Positions 1-6,471 are shown, counted from the first letter of the stretch. The stretch: 6,557 nucleotides of DNA from Chloroflexota bacterium (GCA_021796155.1 JAJYOO010000135.1:1-6557); one strand, 5' to 3'. Notes: a model not told the origin generated them from the sequence alone. Made by a program: numbers and translations.

Positions 1-803
1 TCCTGGAAGTGGCCGCCGCCCATGATGGCATCGGGCGCGGCTGCTTGTATCTTGTTGACCAAAGCCGAGAAGTCCGTCGTGGCCGGATCGTAACCTTCGT
101 TGACAACGATGTCGTAGCCTTTGCTGGTCGCGTACGTAACCAGCGCTTTGACAACGCTGGTGGAGAAACTATCCGTTGAATACGCGATCGCTATCTTCTT
201 GGCGCTGGGATCCGTCTTTGCCAAAAGGTCCAGAGCGCCCGTCAAGTAATGGCTGGCGGGAGTATACGCCTGATAGACCAGTGTATATCCTTTTTGATAG
301 GTACTGTCGTCGGCTGCGCCGGTTGTAATCATGATCTTGTTATATTGCTGCGCGATGACAGCCGCAGCCGCGGCGAGGCCGCTCGAATATGGACTGATCA
401 AAAAGTCGGCGTTGTCTTCGGTGGCGAGCTTTGTGTACAGTTGTTGGACACGGTCTGTGCTGGACTCGTCATCGTAGGTTTGGGCTTTGAATGTGACAAC
501 TGTGCCATCCTTCAGCTTGACGCCGCCAGCCTGGTTGACTTGATTCATCCAAAGCTCGAGGCCGTGATATTGCCGCGTCGATTCGACGTTGAGCGAGCCG
601 GTCTGCGATGAGGTGAATCCAATCGTGACGGTCTTCGCGGCGGGCTGGGCGGGCGCGGTGGTTGCCGCTGGCGCTGATGTCGTAGCGGGCGCGGGGGCCT
701 GGGTTTGCGGCGCGGCAGTGGGCGTAGCTGCAGAACCGCAGGCGGTAATTGCCATGCTTCCCAAAAGGAGCAGGGAGAGCAATACGAACAGTGAACGTTT
801 CAT
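1..803 (-). CDS. ABC-transporter substrate-binding lipoprotein, LivK/amino-acid type (3' end outside window)
   Basis: The first 267 codons of a solute-binding lipoprotein; the frame stays open to the left edge, so the C-terminus is missing. Residues 1-21 are a lipoprotein signal peptide (MKRS, then a Leu-rich core) ending in lipobox I19-T20-A21-C22, so Cys22 should be lipidated and the mature protein held on the outer face of the membrane. Residues 23-57 are a low-complexity Ala/Pro/Thr/Gln tether. From about 58 (TVTIGFTSSQTG) the fold reads as a type 1 periplasmic binding protein of the branched-chain amino-acid class (Peripla_BP_6-like): the helix GLELWMNQVNQAGGV, the segment QTYDDESSTDRV, the ligand-cleft-like ISPYSSGLAAAAAVI, and a second-lobe start at AKKIAIAYSTDSFS. 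The substrate cannot be told from sequence; amino acids are usual for the family, but amides, urea and other small molecules also occur. The start is set by a strong GGAGGAG five bases upstream. Permease and ATPase genes may lie beyond the left edge. Confidence 0.5.
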   Translation of the reverse strand, partial: MKRSLFVLLSLLLLGSMAITACGSAATPTAAPQTQAPAPATTSAPAATTAPAQPAAKTVTIGFTSSQTGSLNVESTRQYHGLELWMNQVNQAGGVKLKDGTVVTFKAQTYDDESSTDRVQQLYTKLATEDNADFLISPYSSGLAAAAAVIAQQYNKIMITTGAADDSTYQKGYTLVYQAYTPASHYLTGALDLLAKTDPSAKKIAIAYSTDSFSTSVVKALVTYATSKGYDIVVNEGYDPATTDFSALVNKIQAAAPDAIMGGGHFQ

Positions 804-808
804 CTGAA

Positions 809-815
809 CTCCTCC
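809..815 (-). promoter_or_regulatory. Shine-Dalgarno of the binding-protein gene
   Basis: GGAGGAG on the minus strand, five bases before the ATG at 803-801. It is the strongest ribosome binding site in the window together with that of glmS, and it fixes the start. Its first two G bases also belong to a small inverted repeat (814-829) that could partly hide it. Confidence 0.5.
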
Positions 816-881
816 AATGGAATGATTGGGATGCAAATCAAGTAAGATGGTGGGATGATTGACTGCACCCTCCAATCATTC
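814..881 (-). promoter_or_regulatory. Leader with competing inverted repeats upstream of the binding-protein gene
   Basis: Read along the minus strand there are four segments: A, GAATGATTGG (881-872); B, CAATCAT (861-855); C, CCAATCATTC (829-820); D, ATTGG (818-814). A pairs with B over 7 bp (loop 862-872) or with C over a perfect 10 bp (loop of 42 bases). C's first five bases can instead pair with D across a 6-base loop, and D includes the first GG of the Shine-Dalgarno. A:C and C:D exclude each other, as do A:B and A:C, which is the logic of a translational attenuator or riboswitch. A further TGCA/TGCA pairing (867-864 with 835-832) could extend A:C. The repeats are seen directly; the regulatory role is inferred. 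The same ATGATTG copies could instead be protein operators, since the two direct copies begin 33 bp apart. I recognise no known riboswitch class. Confidence 0.5.
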
Positions 882-901
882 TATTTGCTTTGTGGAAATA
901 T

Positions 902-930
902 TTTCTAAAAAAGGGGGAGGACTGTGTAAA
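902..930 (-). promoter_or_regulatory. Candidate sigma70-type promoter of the binding-protein gene
   Basis: On the minus strand, TTTACA (930-925, five of six matches to the -35 consensus) is followed after 17 bases by TAGAAA (907-902, four of six matches to the -10). Initiation would fall near 895 and give a leader of about 90 bases containing the whole inverted-repeat region. A second possible -10, TAGAAT (883-878), lacks a good -35. Prediction only. Confidence 0.5.
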
Positions 931-965
931 AAAAATATAAATAACCGCTTAACCTTCGAAGCGAT
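928..965 (-). terminator. Probable intrinsic terminator of the two-component operon
   Basis: At the end of the response-regulator gene the minus strand can fold CGCTT (963-959) onto AAGCG (950-946) around an 8-base loop, extended by one G-U and one A-U pair to about 7 bp. It is followed by the U-rich stretch UUAUUUAUA and then eight uninterrupted U (935-928). The stem overlaps the regulator's last codons and TAA stop (951-949). The stem is short and the U8 run starts about 8 bases past it, so termination may be leaky. Confidence 0.5.
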
Positions 966-1638
966 AACCGATGCCATGTTCTGTGTGCAAATAACGCGGG
1001 TGTAGCGGATCGGCCTCGATCTTTTGACGCAGGCGGCCAATGTAAACCCGCAGGTACTCGGCCTCGTCTCCATATTCCTGTCCCCAAACGTTTTGCAGGA
1101 TGGCGCGATGCGTCAGGACTTTTCCGGCATATCGCATTAAATAAACGAGCAGGTTATATTCCGTCGGCGTAAGCTCGATTGCCTGTCCGCGAAGGGTCAC
1201 GCGATGGCTGGCGGGTTCGGCGCAGATGTCGCCGCGCACGATGCGTTCATCGTCCGTGTTTGGAACGGACCAATGCGAACGCCGCAGCACGGCTTTGATT
1301 CGGCCTAACAGTTCGCCGACGCCGAACGGCTTCGTCAGATAGTCATCCACGCCCAAATCGAATGCGCGCACTTTATCAGCTTCCTCCCCAAGCGCAGTCA
1401 AAATGATGATCGGCACATTCGAGCTTTGACGGATGCGCCGCGTGGTTTCCAGCCCATCCTGGTGCGGCATCATCAAATCCAAAATGACGAGGTCAACTGT
1501 CGAGGTGTTGAACAACGCCATCGCTTCCAAACCGTTGGCCGCGGTCAACACATCATAACCGCGCACTTCAAGGTTGCGGCGCACAAAATCACGCAGTGGT
1601 TTTTCATCATCAACGACCAGGACTTTAATCGCGCTCAT
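949..1638 (-). CDS. OmpR/PhoB-family DNA-binding response regulator, KdpE-like
   Basis: A 229-residue two-component regulator that is phosphorylated by its partner kinase and then binds DNA in the cytoplasm. Residues 1-118 are the receiver: acidic pocket D10-D11, phospho-acceptor D54 (in VILDLMMP), switch T81 and the invariant K103 followed by P104-F105. After a short linker, about 130-228 form the winged-helix effector domain, with ELTPTEYNLL and the recognition-helix stretch EYLRVYIGRLRQKIE, ending in the wing motif GIGYRF. All conserved residues needed for phosphorylation are present. The C-terminal half resembles KdpE more than PhoB, but no kdpFABC genes are visible, so I give no symbol. 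The ATG lies inside the last 14 bases of the kinase gene, and only a weak GGA (1648-1646) precedes it, so translation is probably coupled to the kinase. The reading frame stays open far upstream, but MSAIKVLVVDDE is the standard receiver N-terminus. A probable terminator overlaps its stop. Confidence 0.5.
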   Translation of the reverse strand: MSAIKVLVVDDEKPLRDFVRRNLEVRGYDVLTAANGLEAMALFNTSTVDLVILDLMMPHQDGLETTRRIRQSSNVPIIILTALGEEADKVRAFDLGVDDYLTKPFGVGELLGRIKAVLRRSHWSVPNTDDERIVRGDICAEPASHRVTLRGQAIELTPTEYNLLVYLMRYAGKVLTHRAILQNVWGQEYGDEAEYLRVYIGRLRQKIEADPLHPRYLHTEHGIGYRFEG

Positions 1639-4360
1639 CGTTTGATCCGCTGCGTTCGATTTTATATGATTTTTGCAAAGCTGCTTTTCCATCCAGCGGA
1701 ATGAGAAATGCAATGCAAGTGCCGTTCGTCTGTGGCTCCACCCAAATCCTGCCGCCGTGTGCGCGGACAAATCCCTGGCAGATCGCGAGCCCAAGCCCCG
1801 CGCCGCTGGCTGTGCGCGTAAGGCTGTTGTCCACGCGGTAAAAGCTGTCGAAGATGCGTTTGCTTTCTTCAGATGGAATGCCCGGCCCATCATCCGAGAC
1901 GCGAAAGACAAGATGATCCTGCTGACGCGAAACCTCCACTTGGATGGTTGCTTCGGAACCGCCGTATTTGACCGCGTTCTCGATGAGATTCCGCAGGATG
2001 GTTTCCAGCCGGGGCGGATCTCCAAACAACGGAGGCAGATTCGGTTCGATCCGGACCTCGAAGCGGTTGCCCGTTTGAAGTCGGGCTTGTTCCGCCGCCC
2101 GCTGGATGATCTCTTCGAGATAACACATCTGATGCGAGAGTTGCAGCGATCCAGCTTCGATACGGGATAAGTCAAGAAGATTGTTTACGAGGTTTGACAA
2201 ACGATCCGTTTCGTTCGAGATGACGGAAAGAAATTCACGCTGCGATGAATGATCCCACTCCACATCATCGGCGAGGAGCGTTGAGACATAACCTTTGATG
2301 CCCGCCAGCGGCGTGCGAAGTTCGTGCGAAACCGTGGAGATCAGACTCGATTTCATGCGGTCCAGTTCGCGGTCTGCGGTGACATCTTGCAGGATCAATC
2401 CATGCCCGATGATGGTGTCGCTTGAATCGGTCACGTCGAATGTTTCCAGCCGCATGGAAATGGTTTGCCCGGATAAGTCCAGGTCAACCTCGACTTTTCG
2501 CGCCCCTGGCTTTTCGAATATGTTCCTGATTTCCCGCTGCGTTTTTTGAGCATCCTGCGCGTTGGCAAGAATGCGCGCCAACACGTTTTTGACGGATGCG
2601 CCCGCCAATTCTTCAGGAGTCAATGAAGCCAGTTCTCCCACGCGGCGATTTGCATAAATCACCTTGTTTTCCAGATCGCTGAGAATCAATCCGTCTTCCA
2701 TGGATTGAATTAACGCTTCGAGCCGGTGTGTCTGTTCTTCAAGGCGCGTGTCGCTGCGTTCAAACAGCACAGCGTTCTCGATTGCCATCGTTGCTTGATT
2801 CGCAAACGTCGTGAGCAATTGAATTTCGTTGTAAGAAAATTGATGTGGGTTGGCGTGGAAGACGAGCAGGGCCGTGGGCGGGGCATGTTGCGTGTTCAAT
2901 GGAACAGCCATGATGGCGCGGTAACTTTCAGATCGCGCCAACCCGCGGCGGTTGATATAACTTGGATCAGCTTCTGTGTCGCTGACGTAAATAGCTTCTT
3001 TGGCGTGCAGTGCGCGCATTGTCACCGAGTCGGGTTCGCTGGGTTGGATGGCAAGCCGTTCCACATAACTTTTCGAAAGCCCGCGGCTGGCTTGCACGCG
3101 GAATACGCCGCGCTGTTCATCCAATGCGATGATGGCGCACCGTTCCACTTTGAGCAGGCGCGACATCTGTTCAAGGATTCTGTCAAGGACGGTCTGCAAA
3201 TCCAGGCTCGAAACAACTGCCGCACTTGTTTCCAAAAGCGTGGCATGTTCCTTCAAGCGGTCGGTGATGGATTCTTCCATGCGGAAGATACTGCGGATCA
3301 AATGCCCGATCTGGTCTTCGCGTCGCGCGAGACGTTTGAGCCGGTCCCGTTCCTCGGAACTGATCGGCCTGTTTTCTCCGATCGCCTCGCTGATGGGCGC
3401 CAACCGTTCCACCGGGCCAATCACGCGGAAGGATAACATCGCCCAAAAGAAAAGCCCGATTAGCACAAATGCCGCGGCTGCGATTTCGGTGATGCGTTGC
3501 AATGTGATCTGCGCCGCAAAAGCCGCGGAGGTTGGACGGCTCATTATCACTTCCCAATGACTATCAGAGACGGGCGCGTACGTGTAAAGCCTTTCCACGT
3601 TATTCGAGTCTGCGGCGATCTGCGAATTGCCGCTATCGGTCGTGGAATGTTGGTAGATGTTCGGGAATAAATCGCTGGCACGATGCAAGAGGAAAGCCGG
3701 ATCGGGATAAGCGATGATCTCATAACTGCTATCCAGAATCGCGACTTGCATTCCTTCCTGCGATTGTTGCTCAGACGCAATGGAAGCGAGTGTGTTGCTC
3801 AAACTTTCAAGTTTGATGTTCGCACCGACCAAGCCGAGGAACTGTCCCTGTGCGGACCAGATCGGCATCACGGCAGTGGCGACAGGTTGATTTGTGGTGG
3901 GAGAAATCCGTCCTTCTGAAACGAACGGTTCGTTGGTCTTGAGAGCTTGATGGTAATAATCCCGAAAAGAAAAATCAACGCCGACAGTTGAACCTGGTCC
4001 CACCGGATAGTGGAAAAGCATGATTCCGCTGGGACTCAAACGGTAGATCAAATTCATGTTGGGATGTGTGTTGATGGCGACGCTGAAAAGCTGATCCATG
4101 CCAGCCGGGTCGGACTGGACTACCTGGGGATACGCGGCCAATTTTTGCACCGCTTCCAGCGAATTGTTGATTGAATTATTGGTCTCCTGGGCAATGGCAT
4201 GTGCCAGCGAAAGATCGTTTGCCTCCACGTTCTCGCGGATGCGTACGCCGACCAACTGGTTGAAGACCAGAAGCGAAATCAGGAAAGGAATGATCAGCAA
4301 CAGGTAAAGAGCTAGGAGCTGTATGCCAAGGTCCCTATACAGATAAAGCCAGCGTTTCAT
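1625..4360 (-). CDS. Membrane sensor histidine kinase, dCache-HAMP-GAF-PAS-HisKA-HATPase
   Basis: A 911-residue sensor kinase, complete and with all catalytic boxes. Membrane segment 1 is about 13-34. About 36-285 is extracytoplasmic and reads as a double-Cache domain (FSFRDYYHQAL at 130-140, SPTTNQPVATAVMPI, GLVGANIKLESL). Membrane segment 2 is about 291-312, then HAMP (about 313-368), GAF (about 385-530) and PAS (about 541-660). HisKA begins near 668 with phospho-acceptor H679 in VSHELRTPL. The ATPase domain (about 775-890) has N795 in the N box, D823-D824-G825-P826-G827 (G1), F837-DSF (F box) and G853-AGLGL (G2). The HisKA stretch DDVEWDHSSQREF and NNLLDLSRIEAG resembles KdpD, matching the KdpE-like partner, yet the KdpD N-terminal modules are absent. 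The GAF and PAS domains show no LOV or bilin-lyase motif I recognise. The signal is unknown. The Shine-Dalgarno is weak (AGG, four bases before ATG). It overlaps the regulator gene by 14 bases. Confidence 0.5.
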   Translation of the reverse strand: MKRWLYLYRDLGIQLLALYLLLIIPFLISLLVFNQLVGVRIRENVEANDLSLAHAIAQETNNSINNSLEAVQKLAAYPQVVQSDPAGMDQLFSVAINTHPNMNLIYRLSPSGIMLFHYPVGPGSTVGVDFSFRDYYHQALKTNEPFVSEGRISPTTNQPVATAVMPIWSAQGQFLGLVGANIKLESLSNTLASIASEQQSQEGMQVAILDSSYEIIAYPDPAFLLHRASDLFPNIYQHSTTDSGNSQIAADSNNVERLYTYAPVSDSHWEVIMSRPTSAAFAAQITLQRITEIAAAAFVLIGLFFWAMLSFRVIGPVERLAPISEAIGENRPISSEERDRLKRLARREDQIGHLIRSIFRMEESITDRLKEHATLLETSAAVVSSLDLQTVLDRILEQMSRLLKVERCAIIALDEQRGVFRVQASRGLSKSYVERLAIQPSEPDSVTMRALHAKEAIYVSDTEADPSYINRRGLARSESYRAIMAVPLNTQHAPPTALLVFHANPHQFSYNEIQLLTTFANQATMAIENAVLFERSDTRLEEQTHRLEALIQSMEDGLILSDLENKVIYANRRVGELASLTPEELAGASVKNVLARILANAQDAQKTQREIRNIFEKPGARKVEVDLDLSGQTISMRLETFDVTDSSDTIIGHGLILQDVTADRELDRMKSSLISTVSHELRTPLAGIKGYVSTLLADDVEWDHSSQREFLSVISNETDRLSNLVNNLLDLSRIEAGSLQLSHQMCYLEEIIQRAAEQARLQTGNRFEVRIEPNLPPLFGDPPRLETILRNLIENAVKYGGSEATIQVEVSRQQDHLVFRVSDDGPGIPSEESKRIFDSFYRVDNSLTRTASGAGLGLAICQGFVRAHGGRIWVEPQTNGTCIAFLIPLDGKAALQKSYKIERSGSNDERD

Positions 4361-4403
4361 TTTGCCTGTATGGTATGCAAGTTATTCCGATTCACTCAAT
4401 TGC

Positions 4404-4613
4404 TTATGAAGATTTCTTGCTCAAACCGTGAATATCAACTGCAAAGTGATTTTGCGAGACCGAATGGTTCAGCCTCCATTCAAAGTTCTCGATAAGGCTG
4501 CGCCAATTATAAGACTGCTTCTCCAACTCCGGTTTTGGTAAAGCCATGAATTTATAAGAACGGGCAACTGCGAACATATAAACGAAATGCCCAAAATAAA
4601 AAGCCTCTACCAA
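4404..4613 (-). CDS. Doubtful small hypothetical ORF, 69 codons
   Basis: A frame opening with TTG (or ATG at codon 13 or 23) and closing with TAA. The product begins MVEAFYFGHFVYMF and has a moderately charged second half (PELEKQSYNWRSLIENFEWRLNH) with no motif, signal peptide or clear membrane segment I recognise. No start has a convincing Shine-Dalgarno, and a perfect TATAAT on the same strand falls inside the frame. It may be chance, a decayed gene fragment, or a genuine small protein. It is listed because it is the only sizeable frame in the gap. Confidence 0.5.
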   Translation of the reverse strand: MVEAFYFGHFVYMFAVARSYKFMALPKPELEKQSYNWRSLIENFEWRLNHSVSQNHFAVDIHGLSKKSS

Positions 4614-4642
4614 GAAAGATCTTCAGTAGGGGCCGTGTTGCA

Positions 4643-4671
4643 GGGAATCACAGGATTGATGACCTGTGCCC
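4643..4671 (-). terminator. Hairpin just downstream of glmS, possible terminator
   Basis: CACAGG (4649-4654) and CCTGTG (4663-4668) form a perfect 6-bp stem around an 8-base loop, with an outer GGG/CCC pairing (4643-4645 with 4669-4671) offset by a 3-base bulge. It starts only a few bases after the glmS stop codon. There is no U-run after it on the minus strand, so it does not meet the usual intrinsic-terminator pattern. It could instead protect the mRNA 3' end. Confidence 0.5.
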
Positions 4672-4675
4672 GAAT

Positions 4676-6463
4676 TTAATCCACCGTCAACGTTTTTGAC
4701 AAATTTCTAGGAAAATCTGGATCAAATCCTCGCATCACGCTCATGTGATACGAGAGCATTTGCAATGGCAATACTCCCAACAACGGACTGATATTCGAAT
4801 CTGATTTTGGTAATGCAATCACGTCGTCAGCGTTTGCTCGCAGACGCGGATCATCTTCGGCGATGACAATTGTCCGCGCGCCGCGCACTTTGACTTCATT
4901 CACTCCACTGATGATCAACGGCACATCTTCCGGCCCCGCGACAAAAACAATCGGATAGCCTTTGCTCACGGCTGAAAGCGGTCCATGTTTGAATTCGGTC
5001 GAGAGCATTCCTTCGCAATGAGCATAAGTAATTTCCTTCAACTTCAACGCGCCTTCGAGCGCAATTGGAAACGTCGCGCCGTAGCCGAGACAATACATGT
5101 CATTCCATTTATTGATTTCACTCGCGATCTTTTCAACTTGTGAGCTGATCGCATCCATCGTGGCTTCCATCAGTTCAGGAATCTTTTCCAGATCGCGCGT
5201 GTCGCGTCCTGCCATGCGATAGGCAAGATATAAAAACGTTATAACTTGGTTGGTAAATGTCTTCGTGGCGGGGACGCTGATTTCGTAGCCGCAGCAAAGG
5301 GGCAGACAGAACGAAGTAGCCTTCGTCAGAGTCGAGCCGATGACGTTCGCGAGTCCATAAGAAGCCATGCCGCGCGACTCGGCGGCTTCCAACGCGTTCA
5401 ACACATCCTTCGTTTCGCCCGATTGGCTGACGAACACACCGACATCTTCGTATCCGACCGCGGGCGCGTATTGTGCGATGAATTGCGGCGCGAGCACCGG
5501 GATTGCCGGACGTCCCGCAATCTGCGCGAAATAAACCGAGCCGATCATCGCCGCATGATAACTTGTGCCACACGCGACGAAATACAAATGCCGCGCCTTC
5601 TTCATTTTTTCGACAAGGTTTTCGACTTCGGGGCTTCCATCGAGCAGATGCAAAAGTTCGCGCGCCACTTGCGATTGCTCGTGGATTTCTTTCAACATGA
5701 AATGTGGATAACCGCCCTTTTGAACCGCGTCCATTGACTCGGTGACGAATTCGGGTTTACGTTCGATCACTCTGCCATCTTTGACGGATCGCACTTCGAC
5801 ATGATCAGACCACAGCGTAACGATCTCGCCATCCTGCGGGCGGACGATCTTGCGTGTCAATGGCAGAATCGAAGGCAGGTCCGATGAAACACACGTGAAG
5901 CCATCGCCGATTCCTACCACCATGCCTGAACCTTTTTTGAACGCGTATAACTTGTCATCACTTGCGCGTCCGATGACGAAGGCATAATCGCCTTGCAAAT
6001 CGCCATAAGCCAAACGGATCGCATCTATAAATTCATAACCGCGATTGAGATAGCGCTCCACGCCATGCACGCAGGTCTCGCCATCATTTTGTGAGCGGAC
6101 AGTCATGCCCTCATCCATGAACTGCTGGCGCAATTCAACATTATTGACCACGTTGCCATTATGCGCGCCGACTAAATCACCGTCCGAGTCAATGTGTGGT
6201 TGTGCATTGATCTGCGATGGTTCGCCGAACGTTGCCCAACGCAACTGCGTGATGCCGCGCGAGCCGCGCATCTCAGCGAAGTTATATTTTGCCGAGACAT
6301 CCTCGACCTTGCCCACATCCTTGCGTAGATCCACTTTGCCGTTGTTGAGCGTTGCCGCGCCGACCGAGTCATAGCCGCGATAGGTGAGTCGCTTGGCGGC
6401 TTCGATCAAAGTCGGGCCGAGCGTTTCTTCCTTACCCGTAACGATTCCAAAGATACCGCACAT
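4676..6463 (-). CDS. glmS: Glutamine:fructose-6-phosphate aminotransferase (isomerizing), GlmS-type
   Basis: Makes glucosamine-6-phosphate from fructose-6-phosphate and glutamine in the cytoplasm, the entry step to UDP-GlcNAc and peptidoglycan. The length of 595 residues is close to the 608 of E. coli GlmS. Residues 1-~240 are the class II glutaminase domain, with Cys2 exposed as nucleophile after Met removal, RGYDS at 29-33, R75-W76-A77-T78 and D127. Two SIS domains follow: the first has ACGTSYHA (297-304) and SQSGET (346-351), the second ALEGALKLKE (468-477) and EFKHGP (490-495). By alignment from memory, K474, E477, H493 and K590 match E. coli K485, E488, H504 and K603, so the isomerase site looks intact; the C-terminus RNLSKTLTVD is typical. 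Odd points: WATFG replaces WATHG, NAQPH replaces NAHPH, HNGNVVN is PurF-like, NDGE replaces TDTE, and VPATK replaces VASTK. The start is certain because Cys must be residue 2, and AGGAG lies 8 bases upstream. Confidence 0.5.
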   Translation of the reverse strand: MCGIFGIVTGKEETLGPTLIEAAKRLTYRGYDSVGAATLNNGKVDLRKDVGKVEDVSAKYNFAEMRGSRGITQLRWATFGEPSQINAQPHIDSDGDLVGAHNGNVVNNVELRQQFMDEGMTVRSQNDGETCVHGVERYLNRGYEFIDAIRLAYGDLQGDYAFVIGRASDDKLYAFKKGSGMVVGIGDGFTCVSSDLPSILPLTRKIVRPQDGEIVTLWSDHVEVRSVKDGRVIERKPEFVTESMDAVQKGGYPHFMLKEIHEQSQVARELLHLLDGSPEVENLVEKMKKARHLYFVACGTSYHAAMIGSVYFAQIAGRPAIPVLAPQFIAQYAPAVGYEDVGVFVSQSGETKDVLNALEAAESRGMASYGLANVIGSTLTKATSFCLPLCCGYEISVPATKTFTNQVITFLYLAYRMAGRDTRDLEKIPELMEATMDAISSQVEKIASEINKWNDMYCLGYGATFPIALEGALKLKEITYAHCEGMLSTEFKHGPLSAVSKGYPIVFVAGPEDVPLIISGVNEVKVRGARTIVIAEDDPRLRANADDVIALPKSDSNISPLLGVLPLQMLSYHMSVMRGFDPDFPRNLSKTLTVD

Positions 6464-6471
6464 TCATCCTT

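Larger units (their letters stand above)
4361..4675. other. 315-base intergenic gap between glmS and the kinase gene
   Basis: This stretch is more A/T-rich than its flanks and separates glmS from the two-component operon, so it probably carries the operon's promoter. On the minus strand there is a perfect TATAAT (4511-4506), but no convincing -35 lies 16-18 bases upstream of it; it would give a leader of roughly 140 bases. It also holds a doubtful 69-codon frame (4613-4404) and a hairpin near the glmS stop. I see no RNA gene, repeat family or mobile element. Confidence 0.5.

Noticed and set aside
249..807. Two plus-strand frames (249-611 and 589-807) in the left region
   Set aside because: They are antisense to the binding lipoprotein. 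The Ala/Val/Gly-rich 589-807 product simply reflects the Ala/Pro/Thr linker on the other strand.
1639..2175. The response-regulator frame stays open upstream, giving a possible 408-residue protein
   Set aside because: The extra part is an out-of-frame reading of the kinase ATPase domain with no domain signature, and the receiver domain begins canonically at MSAIKVLVVDDE.
2400..3200. Light-sensing (LOV or phytochrome) interpretation of the PAS and GAF domains
   Set aside because: No NCRFLQ-type flavin cysteine motif in the PAS domain and no bilin-binding cysteine motif in the GAF domain.
2726..3436. 236-codon plus-strand frame opposite the kinase gene
   Set aside because: It lies entirely antisense to the GAF/HAMP coding region, has no recognisable domain or ribosome binding site, and is best explained as a shadow of the kinase's codon bias.
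4370..4399. TTGAGT...TACCAT as the kinase-operon promoter (minus strand)
   Set aside because: Both boxes match only four of six and the spacer is 18; initiation would fall about three bases before the ATG, leaving no room for the Shine-Dalgarno.
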